Below are positions 1 through 7,054 of a stretch of DNA of 10,246 nucleotides, piece by piece (the first letter of the stretch is position 1; the number at the start of each line of letters is the position of its first letter). A program made the position numbers and the translations under genes. The notes under the pieces are model-generated. The model was not told the DNA's origin and searched no databases. It was given only the letters and a program-made list of their open reading frames with translations. Origin of the DNA: Bacillota bacterium (GTDB lineage Bacteria > Bacillota > Clostridia > Lachnospirales > Lachnospiraceae); the NCBI GenBank assembly GCA_023399455.1, contig JAEWPN010000256.1, positions 1 to 10,246 on the forward strand, written 5' to 3'.

Positions 1-782
1 GCCAGGATTAAACCGTTATCCTCCTGATGATATTTTTTGACGGTATCAGTAATGAGCTCCGGAATCCTTTTCTTCATTTCTTCTATGACTATTTTACTGA
101 AAGAATAATTTCTGGAAAAATAGATCATTTCTTTGTTATCATCGAACACGAAAATATAAGTTGGATTTTCTTCCAGAACCAACTTATAAAAATCTGTCCA
201 AAGGGTATATTGTTTATAATCGGATACGGTCTGTACCGCGCGGTTAAAGGCATCCTGAATGCTTTCGCTGCCTGATGTGATGAGGATTGATGTCAAACCG
301 TATCTATGAGAAAGGGAATTGGTGATCATATCGCAAAGTACCATTTGATAACCCTCCTGAGCCAGGCCGGATAAAACCTTTATTCCTTCCTGCTCGTTAT
401 GGATCGTAAATATATCGATGTTATATTGGAGGAGACTGGAAATAAAAGTCGCTTCCTGTGTAATGGAAGGAAAGCCTACCAATGCATATTTGTTCGTATA
501 ATTTTCAGCCAGCTTGATCGCCCGGAGGATATCGTATACCGAAATGGTTACTTCGATAACGGGAAGGTCGGACTTTTGGCGTATGAGCTCCGCAGTACCT
601 CCGCGGGAAATGATGACGTCGAAATCATCGTCGGCGTATTTCTGTGCCAAGGCAGAACCCTCTTCCAAGTCCCCGACAACGACCATGAGATCAATATCGT
701 TTCTTTGAAGGGCAATTTGATTCATCAGAACCTGCATACCTTCATACGGAGCAATTCCCAATATTTTTGTCTTTGCGTTCAT
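1..782 (-). CDS. PrpR_N-domain transcriptional regulator, N-terminal part (cut by window edge)
   Basis: The reverse strand is open from an ATG at 782-780 to the left edge, giving 260 codons with no stop, so the C-terminal part is missing. The start has a Shine-Dalgarno AGAAAGGG at 797-790, seven bases away. Residues about 5-185 look like the PrpR N-terminal sensor domain (propionate-activator N-terminal family). Visible hallmarks are DVIISRGGTAELIR (55-68), LPVIEVTISVYDILRAI (73-89), a VGF turn at 102-104 and ILITSGSESIQDAF (166-179). Residues about 195-260 resemble the start of a PAS-like domain. In this family the sensor is followed by a sigma-54 AAA+ module and/or a Fis-type HTH; which one is present here lies outside the window. 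The gene is transcribed divergently from the catabolic operon, so it is the probable local regulator, sensing a sugar-acid intermediate (inference). Reliable as PrpR_N; ligand unknown. Confidence 0.85.
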   Translation of the reverse strand, partial: MNAKTKILGIAPYEGMQVLMNQIALQRNDIDLMVVVGDLEEGSALAQKYADDDFDVIISRGGTAELIRQKSDLPVIEVTISVYDILRAIKLAENYTNKYALVGFPSITQEATFISSLLQYNIDIFTIHNEQEGIKVLSGLAQEGYQMVLCDMITNSLSHRYGLTSILITSGSESIQDAFNRAVQTVSDYKQYTLWTDFYKLVLEENPTYIFVFDDNKEMIYFSRNYSFSKIVIEEMKKRIPELITDTVKKYHQEDNGLIL

Positions 783-801
783 AAAATTTCCCTTTCTAAA
801 A

Positions 802-818
802 TGTTTCAATTTAAAATA
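802..818. promoter_or_regulatory. Putative operator, copy 1 of TGTTTCA-N3-TGAAACA palindrome
   Basis: TGTTTCAATTTAAAATA. The left half matches TGTTTCA at 7 of 7 and the right half matches TGAAACA at 5 of 7. It sits at the predicted transcription start of the divergent regulator gene. It is one of four related sites in this intergenic region. Confidence 0.5.
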
Positions 819-819
819 T

Positions 820-848
820 ATTCTACATCAAAAAGAGAAATGTATCAA
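820..848 (-). promoter_or_regulatory. Sigma-A promoter of the PrpR_N regulator
   Basis: Read on the minus strand, TTGATA at 848-843 is followed after exactly 17 bases by TAGAAT at 825-820. Each hexamer matches five of six positions of the sigma-A consensus. Transcription would start near 813, about 30 bases before the regulator ATG. Palindrome copy 2 (841-857) covers the -35 and copy 1 (802-818) covers the predicted start, an arrangement that suits autorepression (inference). Confidence 0.6.
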
Positions 849-857
849 TACAAAACG
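841..857. promoter_or_regulatory. Putative operator, copy 2 (degenerate)
   Basis: TGTATCAATACAAAACG. The left half matches 6 of 7 and the right half 4 of 7, so this is the weakest of the four. It overlaps the -35 box of the regulator promoter and begins 21 bp (two helical turns) before copy 3. Confidence 0.35.
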
Positions 858-861
858 ACAA

Positions 862-878
862 TGTTTCAAATTAAAACA
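862..878. promoter_or_regulatory. Putative operator, copy 3 (best match)
   Basis: TGTTTCAAATTAAAACA. Left half 7 of 7, right half 6 of 7: the most symmetrical copy. Its centre is about 74 bp upstream of the predicted start of operon transcription, a usual place for an activator. Confidence 0.55.
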
Positions 879-908
879 AATAATTATAAAAAATATACCA
901 AACAAGTA

Positions 909-937
909 TTGAAAAGAAAAAGATAACTTGATAATAT
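909..937 (+). promoter_or_regulatory. Sigma-A promoter of the catabolic operon
   Basis: TTGAAA at 909-914 (five of six to TTGACA), a 17-base spacer, then TAATAT at 932-937 (four of six). An overlapping GATAAT at 930-935 is a better hexamer but leaves only a 15-base spacer. The predicted start is near 944, about 70 bases before the kinase ATG. No -24/-12 GG-N10-GC element of a sigma-54 promoter is visible in 879-1014. Confidence 0.5.
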
Positions 938-961
938 TAAACAAAACGAGGGAGTGTTTAA

Positions 962-1060
962 ATGATAAAAAATAAAACGTTCCAAAATGAAACGAATTCT
1001 CGGAGGGGAATGATATGGTTAAGCTATTGCTTATCGCAGATGATTTTACGGGTGCGTTAG
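962..1060 (+). CDS. Possible 32-codon leader ORF overlapping the kinase start
   Basis: An ATG at 962 follows a GAGGGAG at 948-954 with ideal 7-base spacing. It opens a 32-codon frame (MIKNKTFQNETNSRRGMIWL at its start) ending at TAG 1058-1060. It overlaps the first 46 bases of the kinase gene in another frame and spans the kinase ribosome binding site and palindrome copy 4. It has no recognisable domain. It could be a translated leader that couples or gates translation of the kinase, or a chance frame behind a purine-rich stretch. The evidence is only the well-placed Shine-Dalgarno. Confidence 0.22.
   Translation: MIKNKTFQNETNSRRGMIWLSYCLSQMILRVR
978..994. promoter_or_regulatory. Putative operator, copy 4, downstream of operon promoter
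   Basis: CGTTCCAAAATGAAACG. Left half 5 of 7, right half 6 of 7; the outer CGTT/AACG arms pair perfectly. It lies about 40 bases downstream of the predicted operon start and just before the kinase ribosome binding site, a position where a bound protein would block rather than activate transcription. Confidence 0.4.
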
Positions 1061-2235
1061 ATACCGGTGTACAATTTGCAGGACAAGGGGCACAGACAAA
1101 GATTGTTATAGGAAAAGAAGCCGAGCGCTTGCAGCTGGAACGAGAGGATGCGGATGTAATAGTTGTCGATGCGGAAACAAGGCACCTGCCGCACGACGAA
1201 GCCTACCGGATGGTCGTAAAACTGGCGGCCAAAGCATTGAAAGAAAAAGTACCCCATATTTTCAAAAAAACGGATTCCGCACTTCGCGGGAACATAGGCA
1301 TGGAGCTGGCGGCCCTTCTTGAAGTCAGCGGAGAGAACTTCCTTCCTTTTATTCCGGCATTGCCGGCAATGAACCGCATTACACGAAAAGGGATACATTA
1401 TATAGAAGGAGTACCGATTGCCGAAACGGTATTCGGAAAGGATCCCTTTGAACCGGTAACATCCTCCGATATAAAAGATTTGTTCCGGGATACGAAGGTG
1501 CATGCACAAGTAATTGAAAAAGAGATGAGATATGAGGCCGATTCCAAAGAGCCGACAATCGGTATTTTCGATGCGGAAACGGCAGAGGATATTGAACGCG
1601 TTGCAGGAGACCTGAAGTCTCAGGGAAAGCTAAGAATTATTGCGGGCTGTGCGGGAGTGGCTTCGGTACTGCCGGGGCTGCTGGATCTTACAACGGGGAA
1701 AAAGGAAAAACTTCTTGTAAAAAAGCCTCTCCTGGTAGTGTGCGGAAGCTTGAATCCCATATCACAAAGACAGATTGAATATGGAGTCAAGTGCGGATTC
1801 CCCCGCTATATCATAGACAAGGCTCTGCAGACGGAGGATGGCTATTTCGATACGAAAGAGGGACAGAAATGGATCTCGTCCATAAAAGAGGAGCTTTGCA
1901 GATCTCCCTTAGTTATGATCGACACCGGAACTTCGAAGGACAAGCGTCTTGAGGATGAAAGTGTGAGAATAAAAATAGCGGATATATTCGGAATGGTAGT
2001 AAAAAAACTGGTAAACAGCGATGCATGCAATACGGTTCTGGTTACGGGAGGAGATACCTTGTTCGGTTTGGTAGAACAGATGGGCTGTAAAGAAATAAAT
2101 CTGGTCGGTGAAATAAGACCTGGTACGGTTTTATCTTCTATGAGAATGGAACAAAAGGATATCTGGGTGCTTTCAAAGTCGGGTGGTTTCGGCGATGAGA
2201 AATTGCTGGTGGAAGTGGCAGGAGAACTGATTTAG
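1015..2235 (+). CDS. dtnK: Four-carbon acid-sugar kinase (DUF1537 family, D-threonate/D-erythronate 4-kinase type)
   Basis: This 406-residue cytoplasmic protein has the two-domain layout of the DUF1537 kinases, which phosphorylate O4 of threonate or erythronate with ATP. The N-terminal sugar-acid-binding domain shows ADDFTGALD (8-16), KKTDSALRGN (84-93) and a Pro-rich PALP stretch (114-117). The C-terminal nucleotide-binding domain shows CGSLNPISQRQ (243-253), TGGDT (344-348), GEIRPG (365-370) and the terminal SKSGGFGD (387-394). Length is normal for the family. The ATG at 1015 follows GGAGG (1002-1006) at eight bases. It is first in an operon that also has a PdxA homologue, the known partner for making DHAP from D-threonate 4-phosphate, so a D-threonate kinase is favoured over L-threonate or 3-oxo-tetronate kinases. 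Family assignment is secure; the exact stereoisomer is inferred from context. Confidence 0.9.
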   Translation: MVKLLLIADDFTGALDTGVQFAGQGAQTKIVIGKEAERLQLEREDADVIVVDAETRHLPHDEAYRMVVKLAAKALKEKVPHIFKKTDSALRGNIGMELAALLEVSGENFLPFIPALPAMNRITRKGIHYIEGVPIAETVFGKDPFEPVTSSDIKDLFRDTKVHAQVIEKEMRYEADSKEPTIGIFDAETAEDIERVAGDLKSQGKLRIIAGCAGVASVLPGLLDLTTGKKEKLLVKKPLLVVCGSLNPISQRQIEYGVKCGFPRYIIDKALQTEDGYFDTKEGQKWISSIKEELCRSPLVMIDTGTSKDKRLEDESVRIKIADIFGMVVKKLVNSDACNTVLVTGGDTLFGLVEQMGCKEINLVGEIRPGTVLSSMRMEQKDIWVLSKSGGFGDEKLLVEVAGELI

Positions 2236-2250
2236 CATAAGGCGGTTGAT

Positions 2251-2255
2251 AGGAG
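2251..2255 (+). promoter_or_regulatory. Ribosome binding site fixing the Fe-ADH start
   Basis: AGGAG lies eight bases before the ATG at 2264. An in-frame TTG at 2246 lies upstream of this site and would leave it inside the gene, so the ATG at 2264 is taken as the start. Confidence 0.75.
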
Positions 2256-2263
2256 CGAAGAAT

Positions 2264-3415
2264 ATGTTGGAAGATTACAAGCTGAAAATGCCGGGAGCAG
2301 TGTTCGGCGGAGAACATGCTTTAGATAAAATAGTTGAATTAATAAAAAATAAATATAAAAAGCCGGCGGTATTTACGGATAAAGGGATTGAAGCTGCCGG
2401 TATACTGGAGGAGCCTCTTGGGCTGTTAAAAGAAAGCGGAGCTCAAATTCATTTGATAGATGAGATTCCGTCGGAACCGACTTATGAACAGGCACAGAAG
2501 ACGATCGACTTCTTTAAGGAGAGCGGTTCGGATTTCATAATTGCGATTGGAGGAGGGAGCGTCATGGATATGGCGAAACTATCTTCCATTGCAGCGACGA
2601 ACGATTATACGGTTAAGGATCTGCTGGAGAATCCTTCAATAGGAAGAAAGACGGTAAAGACTCTTATGATTCCTACAACGGCGGGAACAGGAGCAGAAGC
2701 TACTCCCAATGCGATTGTCGCGGTGCCGGAGAAGGAATTGAAGTTAGGGATCGTAAATGAAGAAATGGTGCCGGATTATGTGATCCTGGACGGCCGCATG
2801 ACGGCCGGATTGCCGAAGAAGATTGCGGCGGCTACCGGAATCGATGCGCTTGCCCATGCGATTGAATGTTATACCTCCAATAAGGCCAATCCATTCAGTA
2901 ATATGTTCGCAATGGAGGCACTCAGGCTCATTTTTGCCAATATTGAAAAGGCGTGTGAGGACAGAACCGCGCTGAAGGAAAAAAGCAGCATGCTTTTGGC
3001 GGCCTTTTATGGAGGAGTTGCTATTACCGCATCGGGAACCACGGCGGTACATGCTCTTTCCTATCCACTTGGCGGAAAATACCACATTCCTCATGGTGTG
3101 TCCAATGCGATGATGCTCCTGCCGGTCATGAAGTTCAATAAAGAAGCATGTATGAGCGAACTGGCACAAGTATACGATGCGGTAGAAGGAAAAGAGAAAA
3201 AAAACGATGAAGAAAAAGCGGACTGGGTCATAGGGCGGATGAGCGAAATAATCGAGCGGCTGGAGATACCGGATAGCCTGAAGGCTTATGGCATAGGACA
3301 GGAGGATCTGGAGGAGCTTACAAGGTCCGGCATGGAAGTGCAGCGCCTTCTGGTAAACAATAAGAAGATGGTGACCGCTCAGGATGCCAGGAATTTATAT
3401 ATGCAGATTATGTAA
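2264..3415 (+). CDS. Iron-containing (group III) alcohol dehydrogenase
   Basis: A 383-residue NAD(P)-dependent oxidoreductase of the Fe-ADH family, cytoplasmic. The nucleotide-binding motif GGGSVMDMAK is at 96-105. The four metal ligands expected from FucO-type enzymes are all present: D194 and H198 (in GIDALAHAIECYTS), H263 and H277 (in YHIPHGVSNA). PTTAGTGAEATPNA (137-150) is also typical. Length is standard. The gene begins 28 bases after the kinase. Family members reduce short aldehydes, for example lactaldehyde (FucO) and succinate semialdehyde (4-hydroxybutyrate dehydrogenases). Between a C4-acid kinase and a pyruvate aldolase, the likely job is to reduce the aldehyde released by the aldolase, such as a C4 aldehydic acid to threonate (inference). 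Substrate cannot be read from the sequence; family is certain. Confidence 0.92.
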   Translation: MLEDYKLKMPGAVFGGEHALDKIVELIKNKYKKPAVFTDKGIEAAGILEEPLGLLKESGAQIHLIDEIPSEPTYEQAQKTIDFFKESGSDFIIAIGGGSVMDMAKLSSIAATNDYTVKDLLENPSIGRKTVKTLMIPTTAGTGAEATPNAIVAVPEKELKLGIVNEEMVPDYVILDGRMTAGLPKKIAAATGIDALAHAIECYTSNKANPFSNMFAMEALRLIFANIEKACEDRTALKEKSSMLLAAFYGGVAITASGTTAVHALSYPLGGKYHIPHGVSNAMMLLPVMKFNKEACMSELAQVYDAVEGKEKKNDEEKADWVIGRMSEIIERLEIPDSLKAYGIGQEDLEELTRSGMEVQRLLVNNKKMVTAQDARNLYMQIM

Positions 3416-3427
3416 AGGAGTCGTGAA

Positions 3428-4333
3428 ATGTCTGAATGGAAAAAATTGATAAAAGGAATCATTCCTCCGATTATCACACCGATGAACGAAGATGAAAGTG
3501 TGAATGAAACGGAGCTTCGTAATCAGGTGAAAAGGCTTTTAAAAGCCGGAGTACACGGAATATTTCCGTTAGGGACTAATGGAGAAGGGTATATTTTAAG
3601 CGATAAGGAAAAAGAACTTATTTTAACGGTGGTCGTGGATGAAGTAAGGGGGCAGGTTCCCGTTTATGCGGGAACGGGATGCATCAGTACGAAGGAAACA
3701 ATAAAGCTGTCACAAACAGCACAGGCCATCGGTGCGGATGTGCTCTCCGTTATAACCCCTTCCTTTGCACAAGCTTCTCAGGAAGAACTGGCGGAACATT
3801 ATGAGGCAGTGGCCAAAGCGGTGAAATTACCCATCGTACTATACAATATCCCCGCGAGAACCGGCAATATCATTGCTCCGGCAACGGTGGAAAGGCTTTC
3901 ACATATAGATAACATTGCGGGAGCCAAAGACAGCAGCGGTAATTTCGATCATATGCTCCAGTATATTGAGCGTACGAAGGATGAGAATTTTGCGGTGCTT
4001 TCAGGAAATGATTCTTTGATTTTATGGAATCTGCTGGCAGGAGGAACCGGAGGAATCGCAGGTTGCGCCAATGTATTTCCTGAAAATATGGTAAAGGTAT
4101 ATGAGTGCTTTCTGGCAGGAGAACTTGAAAAGGCGAGAGAATATCAGGATAATATCCGTTCGTTCAGAAATTGTTTCCAATATGGCAATCCTAACACGAT
4201 TGTTAAGATGGCTGTGGAAATGCTCGGATATCCCGTGGGAAAATGCAGAAAACCGTTCTGCCGCATATCGGAGGAAGGCATACAGGCTGTCCGTAAAGTA
4301 CTGGATGAAAACAAAACAAAGAATATCTGCTGA
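3428..4333 (+). CDS. DapA/NAL-family class I pyruvate aldolase (dihydrodipicolinate synthase-like)
   Basis: This 301-residue TIM-barrel protein belongs to the DHDPS/N-acetylneuraminate lyase family, which forms or cleaves 2-keto-3-deoxy acids through a pyruvate-lysine Schiff base. The catalytic residues are visible: GTNGEG (49-54) in place of the usual GTTGE, Tyr139 in YNIPARTG, and the Schiff-base Lys167 in AGAKDSSG. Arg144, equivalent to the DHDPS arginine that holds the carboxylate of aspartate semialdehyde, is kept, which hints that the aldehyde partner carries a carboxylate. Start ATG 3428 follows AGGAG (3416-3420) at seven bases; the gene lies 12 bases after the dehydrogenase. Its place among sugar-acid enzymes argues against lysine biosynthesis and for retro-aldol cleavage of an imported 2-keto-3-deoxy sugar acid (inference). 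Possible alternatives are a KDG-type aldolase or a ketodeoxyglucarate dehydratase. Confidence 0.88.
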   Translation: MSEWKKLIKGIIPPIITPMNEDESVNETELRNQVKRLLKAGVHGIFPLGTNGEGYILSDKEKELILTVVVDEVRGQVPVYAGTGCISTKETIKLSQTAQAIGADVLSVITPSFAQASQEELAEHYEAVAKAVKLPIVLYNIPARTGNIIAPATVERLSHIDNIAGAKDSSGNFDHMLQYIERTKDENFAVLSGNDSLILWNLLAGGTGGIAGCANVFPENMVKVYECFLAGELEKAREYQDNIRSFRNCFQYGNPNTIVKMAVEMLGYPVGKCRKPFCRISEEGIQAVRKVLDENKTKNIC

Positions 4334-4347
4334 AGAGGGATGAGAGT

Positions 4348-5394
4348 ATGAAACCTACGATTGGCATAACAATGGGAGATCCGGCGAGTATCGGACCTGA
4401 GATAACAGTAAAAGCATTAAGCAGGAAAGAACTATATGATAAATGCAGACCGCTTGTAATCGGAGACGCACGGATCATGGATATGGCGCTGCAGGAGCTT
4501 GGCCGTAACGATATATCAGTTCACAAAGTAACAAGCCCGCATGAGGGTTTATACCGGCAGGGAGTTATCGATGTGCTGGATATGGGGCTGGTGGATGCGG
4601 ACAAACTGGAGCTTGGCAAAGTATCTTCTATGGCGGGAACGGCAGCCTTCGGATATGTTAAAAAAGTGATTGAGCTGGCGATGAAAAAAGAGATAGATGC
4701 TACGGTCACCAATGCACTGAATAAAGAAGCGATAAATCTGGCAGGTTATCATTTTTCCGGACATACGGAGATTTATGCAGAGTATACCGGGACGAAAAAA
4801 TACACGATGATGCTGGCTCATCATAATCTCAGGGTGGTACACGTGTCTACTCATGTGTCCCTCAGGGAGGCCTGTGACCGGGTGAAGAAGGAGCGCGTTC
4901 TGGAAGTTATCCGGATTGCAGATGAGGCATGCAGGAGCATGGGCATAGAAAAGCCGAGAATAGCAGTGGCAGGATTGAATCCACACTGCGGAGAAGGCGG
5001 CCTTTTTGGAAGAGAAGAGATAGAAGAAATTACGCCTGCCATTAGAGCGGCGGAGGCAGAAGGAATTCATGTACAAGGACCGGTTCCTCCGGATACGGTG
5101 TTCTCAAAAGCGAGAGGCGGCTGGTACGATATGGTAGTAGCCATGTACCACGATCAAGGGCATATCCCGTTAAAGATGGCAGGCTTTGTCTACAACAGCG
5201 AAGCACAGAAATGGGATGCGGTGGAAGGCGTGAACATTACCCTCGGACTTCCGATCATACGGACCTCCGTAGATCACGGTACCGCGTTCGATCAGGTCGG
5301 CAAAGGAAGCGCCAATGAATTAAGTCTTATAAACGCAATAGAGTATGCAATCGGTTTTGCATTAAATTCCAATATACAGAACCGAATGATATAA
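4348..5394 (+). CDS. pdxA2: PdxA2-type 4-phospho-D-threonate 3-dehydrogenase
   Basis: A 348-residue homologue of PdxA, a metal- and NAD-dependent dehydrogenase. PdxA2 enzymes oxidise C3 of 4-phospho-D-threonate or -erythronate; the product decarboxylates to DHAP and CO2. The sequence shows the N-terminal MGDPASIGPEI (9-19), SGHTEIYAE (137-145) and the three metal-binding histidines H168 (VSTH), H213 (LNPHCGEGG) and H268 (MYHDQGHIPLK). Also present is GLPIIRTSVDHGTAFD (300-315). Length is slightly above E. coli PdxA. Start ATG 4348 follows AGAGG (4334-4338). Absence of other vitamin B6 genes and the DUF1537 kinase three genes upstream indicate catabolic PdxA2 rather than biosynthetic 4-hydroxythreonine-4-phosphate dehydrogenase. 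Strong family call; PdxA2 assignment rests on context. Confidence 0.88.
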   Translation: MKPTIGITMGDPASIGPEITVKALSRKELYDKCRPLVIGDARIMDMALQELGRNDISVHKVTSPHEGLYRQGVIDVLDMGLVDADKLELGKVSSMAGTAAFGYVKKVIELAMKKEIDATVTNALNKEAINLAGYHFSGHTEIYAEYTGTKKYTMMLAHHNLRVVHVSTHVSLREACDRVKKERVLEVIRIADEACRSMGIEKPRIAVAGLNPHCGEGGLFGREEIEEITPAIRAAEAEGIHVQGPVPPDTVFSKARGGWYDMVVAMYHDQGHIPLKMAGFVYNSEAQKWDAVEGVNITLGLPIIRTSVDHGTAFDQVGKGSANELSLINAIEYAIGFALNSNIQNRMI

Positions 5395-5417
5395 ATTAAA
5401 AAAATGGAGGTAAAGTT

Positions 5418-7040
5418 ATGAAAGGTATTAAAAAAGCTACAGCTGTATTGTTGGGAATAACAATGCTGGGCACAGTTTTAACAGGCTGCGGAAATTCGGC
5501 GGGTACAAGCCAGAATGCAGCACAGGAATCAACAGACAATACTGCACAAGCAGATACAGAAAGTACAAGTGCAGAAGGAACAAAAACTTATACCATGTTT
5601 ATGCGTTCCACTTATATCGATTGGATTAAAGAGCTTAAGTGGTATGCAGAGGCGGAAAAAAGAACCGGAGTAACCGTTGAGTATGTAGTAGGTCCCGAAG
5701 AATTCGATGATGTTTATGCGGAAGTGGATCAGAGATTGATCAGCAAGTCATTGCCCGATGCTACTATGTGTAAATTGGCACAGTCCAATGTATATGGCGC
5801 TCAGGGAGCATTTTTGGATATGGCTCCGCTGATTAAGGAGTATGCGCCTAATTTGCAGGCTTACCTGGATGCGAATCCGGATTATACCAATCTGATAACA
5901 AATGAAAACGGCAGCATTTACGGACTGCCGAAAGAAACTCCTGTTCTGGCGGATTTCCTTTTCGCAAGAGAGGATCATCTGACGAAAGCAGGTATTGATC
6001 CGGCAAGCATCGTAACGGTAGAAGATTTTACGGAAGCATTACGTACCTTAAAGGCTTACTATGGAAAAGACAACCAGAACTACTATCCGTTGTCAGGCCG
6101 CGATTCCTATGTGCGTTTTCAGGCGTGGTTCGGCTGTGAGAACAACATCTCTGCCGATGAATCCAACGGTATTTACCTGAATCATGCAAAAGATCAGGGA
6201 TTCGATATTATGTCGGATGAAGCATATACCATGATTGAAACGATGAAGACATGGTATGATGAAGGACTGATCAATCCGGAATGGGTTGCCGGTGCATTCA
6301 GTGAAGGTGATTGGGAAGCAGCTATGATAAACGGAGATGCATCGTTTGCTTTCGATTATTATACACGCCCCCAGTGGTTCCTCGATAACGGCGGACCGCA
6401 GGCTGACCCGGATTATTCTATCGTTGTTCTGGACTACTTGAAGGACAAAGACGGCAATACAATGAAAGTACAGACAGATCTTCCTTATAATGAAAAAATT
6501 GCAACATCGATCAATGCTAATGTGAGCGAAGAAACAGCTATTACTATCTTACAATTTATCGATTATTTCTACAGTGAAGAAGGACAGGTTTTAGCGAACT
6601 GGGGAATAGAGGGCGAAAGCTTTGAAACAGTAGACGGAAGTAATAAGTTTATCGTAGATTACTCTACAGAGGAAGCCACTCCCGAAGGAGAACCCAGATG
6701 GTCATTCTTAAGCGACCGGATGACTGTAGTGAAACCGATTGACAGCACAGCGTTCTATTCATGGAACGGTCCTATGGTAGTGGAAGCTGCAACACGTCTG
6801 TTTACGGATGACAATTTGCTTCCTGCATACAATATTATTTATACGGACGAGCAGACAGCAGAGCTGACCAATCTTGTATCATCGGTATATGATGCGGAAA
6901 TCGCGGGTATCACGCAGTTTATTAATGGAACGAGGCCTTTGGAGCAATGGTCTGACTTCCAGCAGGAAATGAATGATTTGGGATTAACCAGAATAGAAGA
7001 GATTCAGTTAGAAGCATTCCGTAGCACATACGGAGAATAA
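5418..7040 (+). CDS. CUT1-type extracellular solute-binding lipoprotein
   Basis: A 540-residue binding protein of a carbohydrate ABC importer. It begins with a lipoprotein signal: Lys-rich n-region (MKGIKK), hydrophobic stretch about 7-20 and lipobox LTGC with Cys24 as the lipidated residue. A Ser/Thr/Ala/Gln-rich linker follows (about 25-55), then a COG1653-like two-lobe fold. The large size, over 500 residues, is typical of binding proteins that pair with LplB/YtcP-type permeases and bind oligosaccharides rather than simple sugars. RBS GGAGG (5406-5410) lies seven bases before ATG 5418, and the gap after pdxA2 is 23 bases. Anchored on the outer face of the membrane, it would deliver substrate to the two permeases downstream. 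The ligand cannot be read; context suggests a glycoside of a sugar acid (inference). Confidence 0.88.
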   Translation: MKGIKKATAVLLGITMLGTVLTGCGNSAGTSQNAAQESTDNTAQADTESTSAEGTKTYTMFMRSTYIDWIKELKWYAEAEKRTGVTVEYVVGPEEFDDVYAEVDQRLISKSLPDATMCKLAQSNVYGAQGAFLDMAPLIKEYAPNLQAYLDANPDYTNLITNENGSIYGLPKETPVLADFLFAREDHLTKAGIDPASIVTVEDFTEALRTLKAYYGKDNQNYYPLSGRDSYVRFQAWFGCENNISADESNGIYLNHAKDQGFDIMSDEAYTMIETMKTWYDEGLINPEWVAGAFSEGDWEAAMINGDASFAFDYYTRPQWFLDNGGPQADPDYSIVVLDYLKDKDGNTMKVQTDLPYNEKIATSINANVSEETAITILQFIDYFYSEEGQVLANWGIEGESFETVDGSNKFIVDYSTEEATPEGEPRWSFLSDRMTVVKPIDSTAFYSWNGPMVVEAATRLFTDDNLLPAYNIIYTDEQTAELTNLVSSVYDAEIAGITQFINGTRPLEQWSDFQQEMNDLGLTRIEEIQLEAFRSTYGE

Positions 7041-7054
7041 AAGCATTACAAGCA

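Noticed and set aside
399..926. Plus-strand open frame of 175 codons opposite the regulator
   Set aside because: It is antisense to the PrpR_N coding sequence, whose reverse-strand translation shows clear family motifs. The plus frame has no ribosome binding site, no recognisable domain and an unstructured Lys/Tyr/Thr-rich end in the AT-rich intergenic region.
879..1014. Sigma-54 promoter upstream of the operon
   Set aside because: I looked for GG-N10-GC because of the PrpR_N regulator; this stretch contains no GC dinucleotide at all, so no -12 element is possible.
3428..4333. DapA as lysine-biosynthetic dihydrodipicolinate synthase
   Set aside because: There is no dapB or other lysine gene nearby, the GTTGE motif is altered, and the operon is catabolic with a sugar importer.
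4549..5076. Minus-strand open frame of 175 codons inside the pdxA2 gene
   Set aside because: It is fully opposite a gene with intact PdxA metal ligands. Its translation is rich in Cys, His and Arg without any family pattern, as expected of a shadow frame.
4348..5394. PdxA as a vitamin B6 biosynthesis gene
   Set aside because: There are no other PLP-synthesis genes, and the DUF1537 kinase is in the same operon, which is the characteristic PdxA2 catabolic context.
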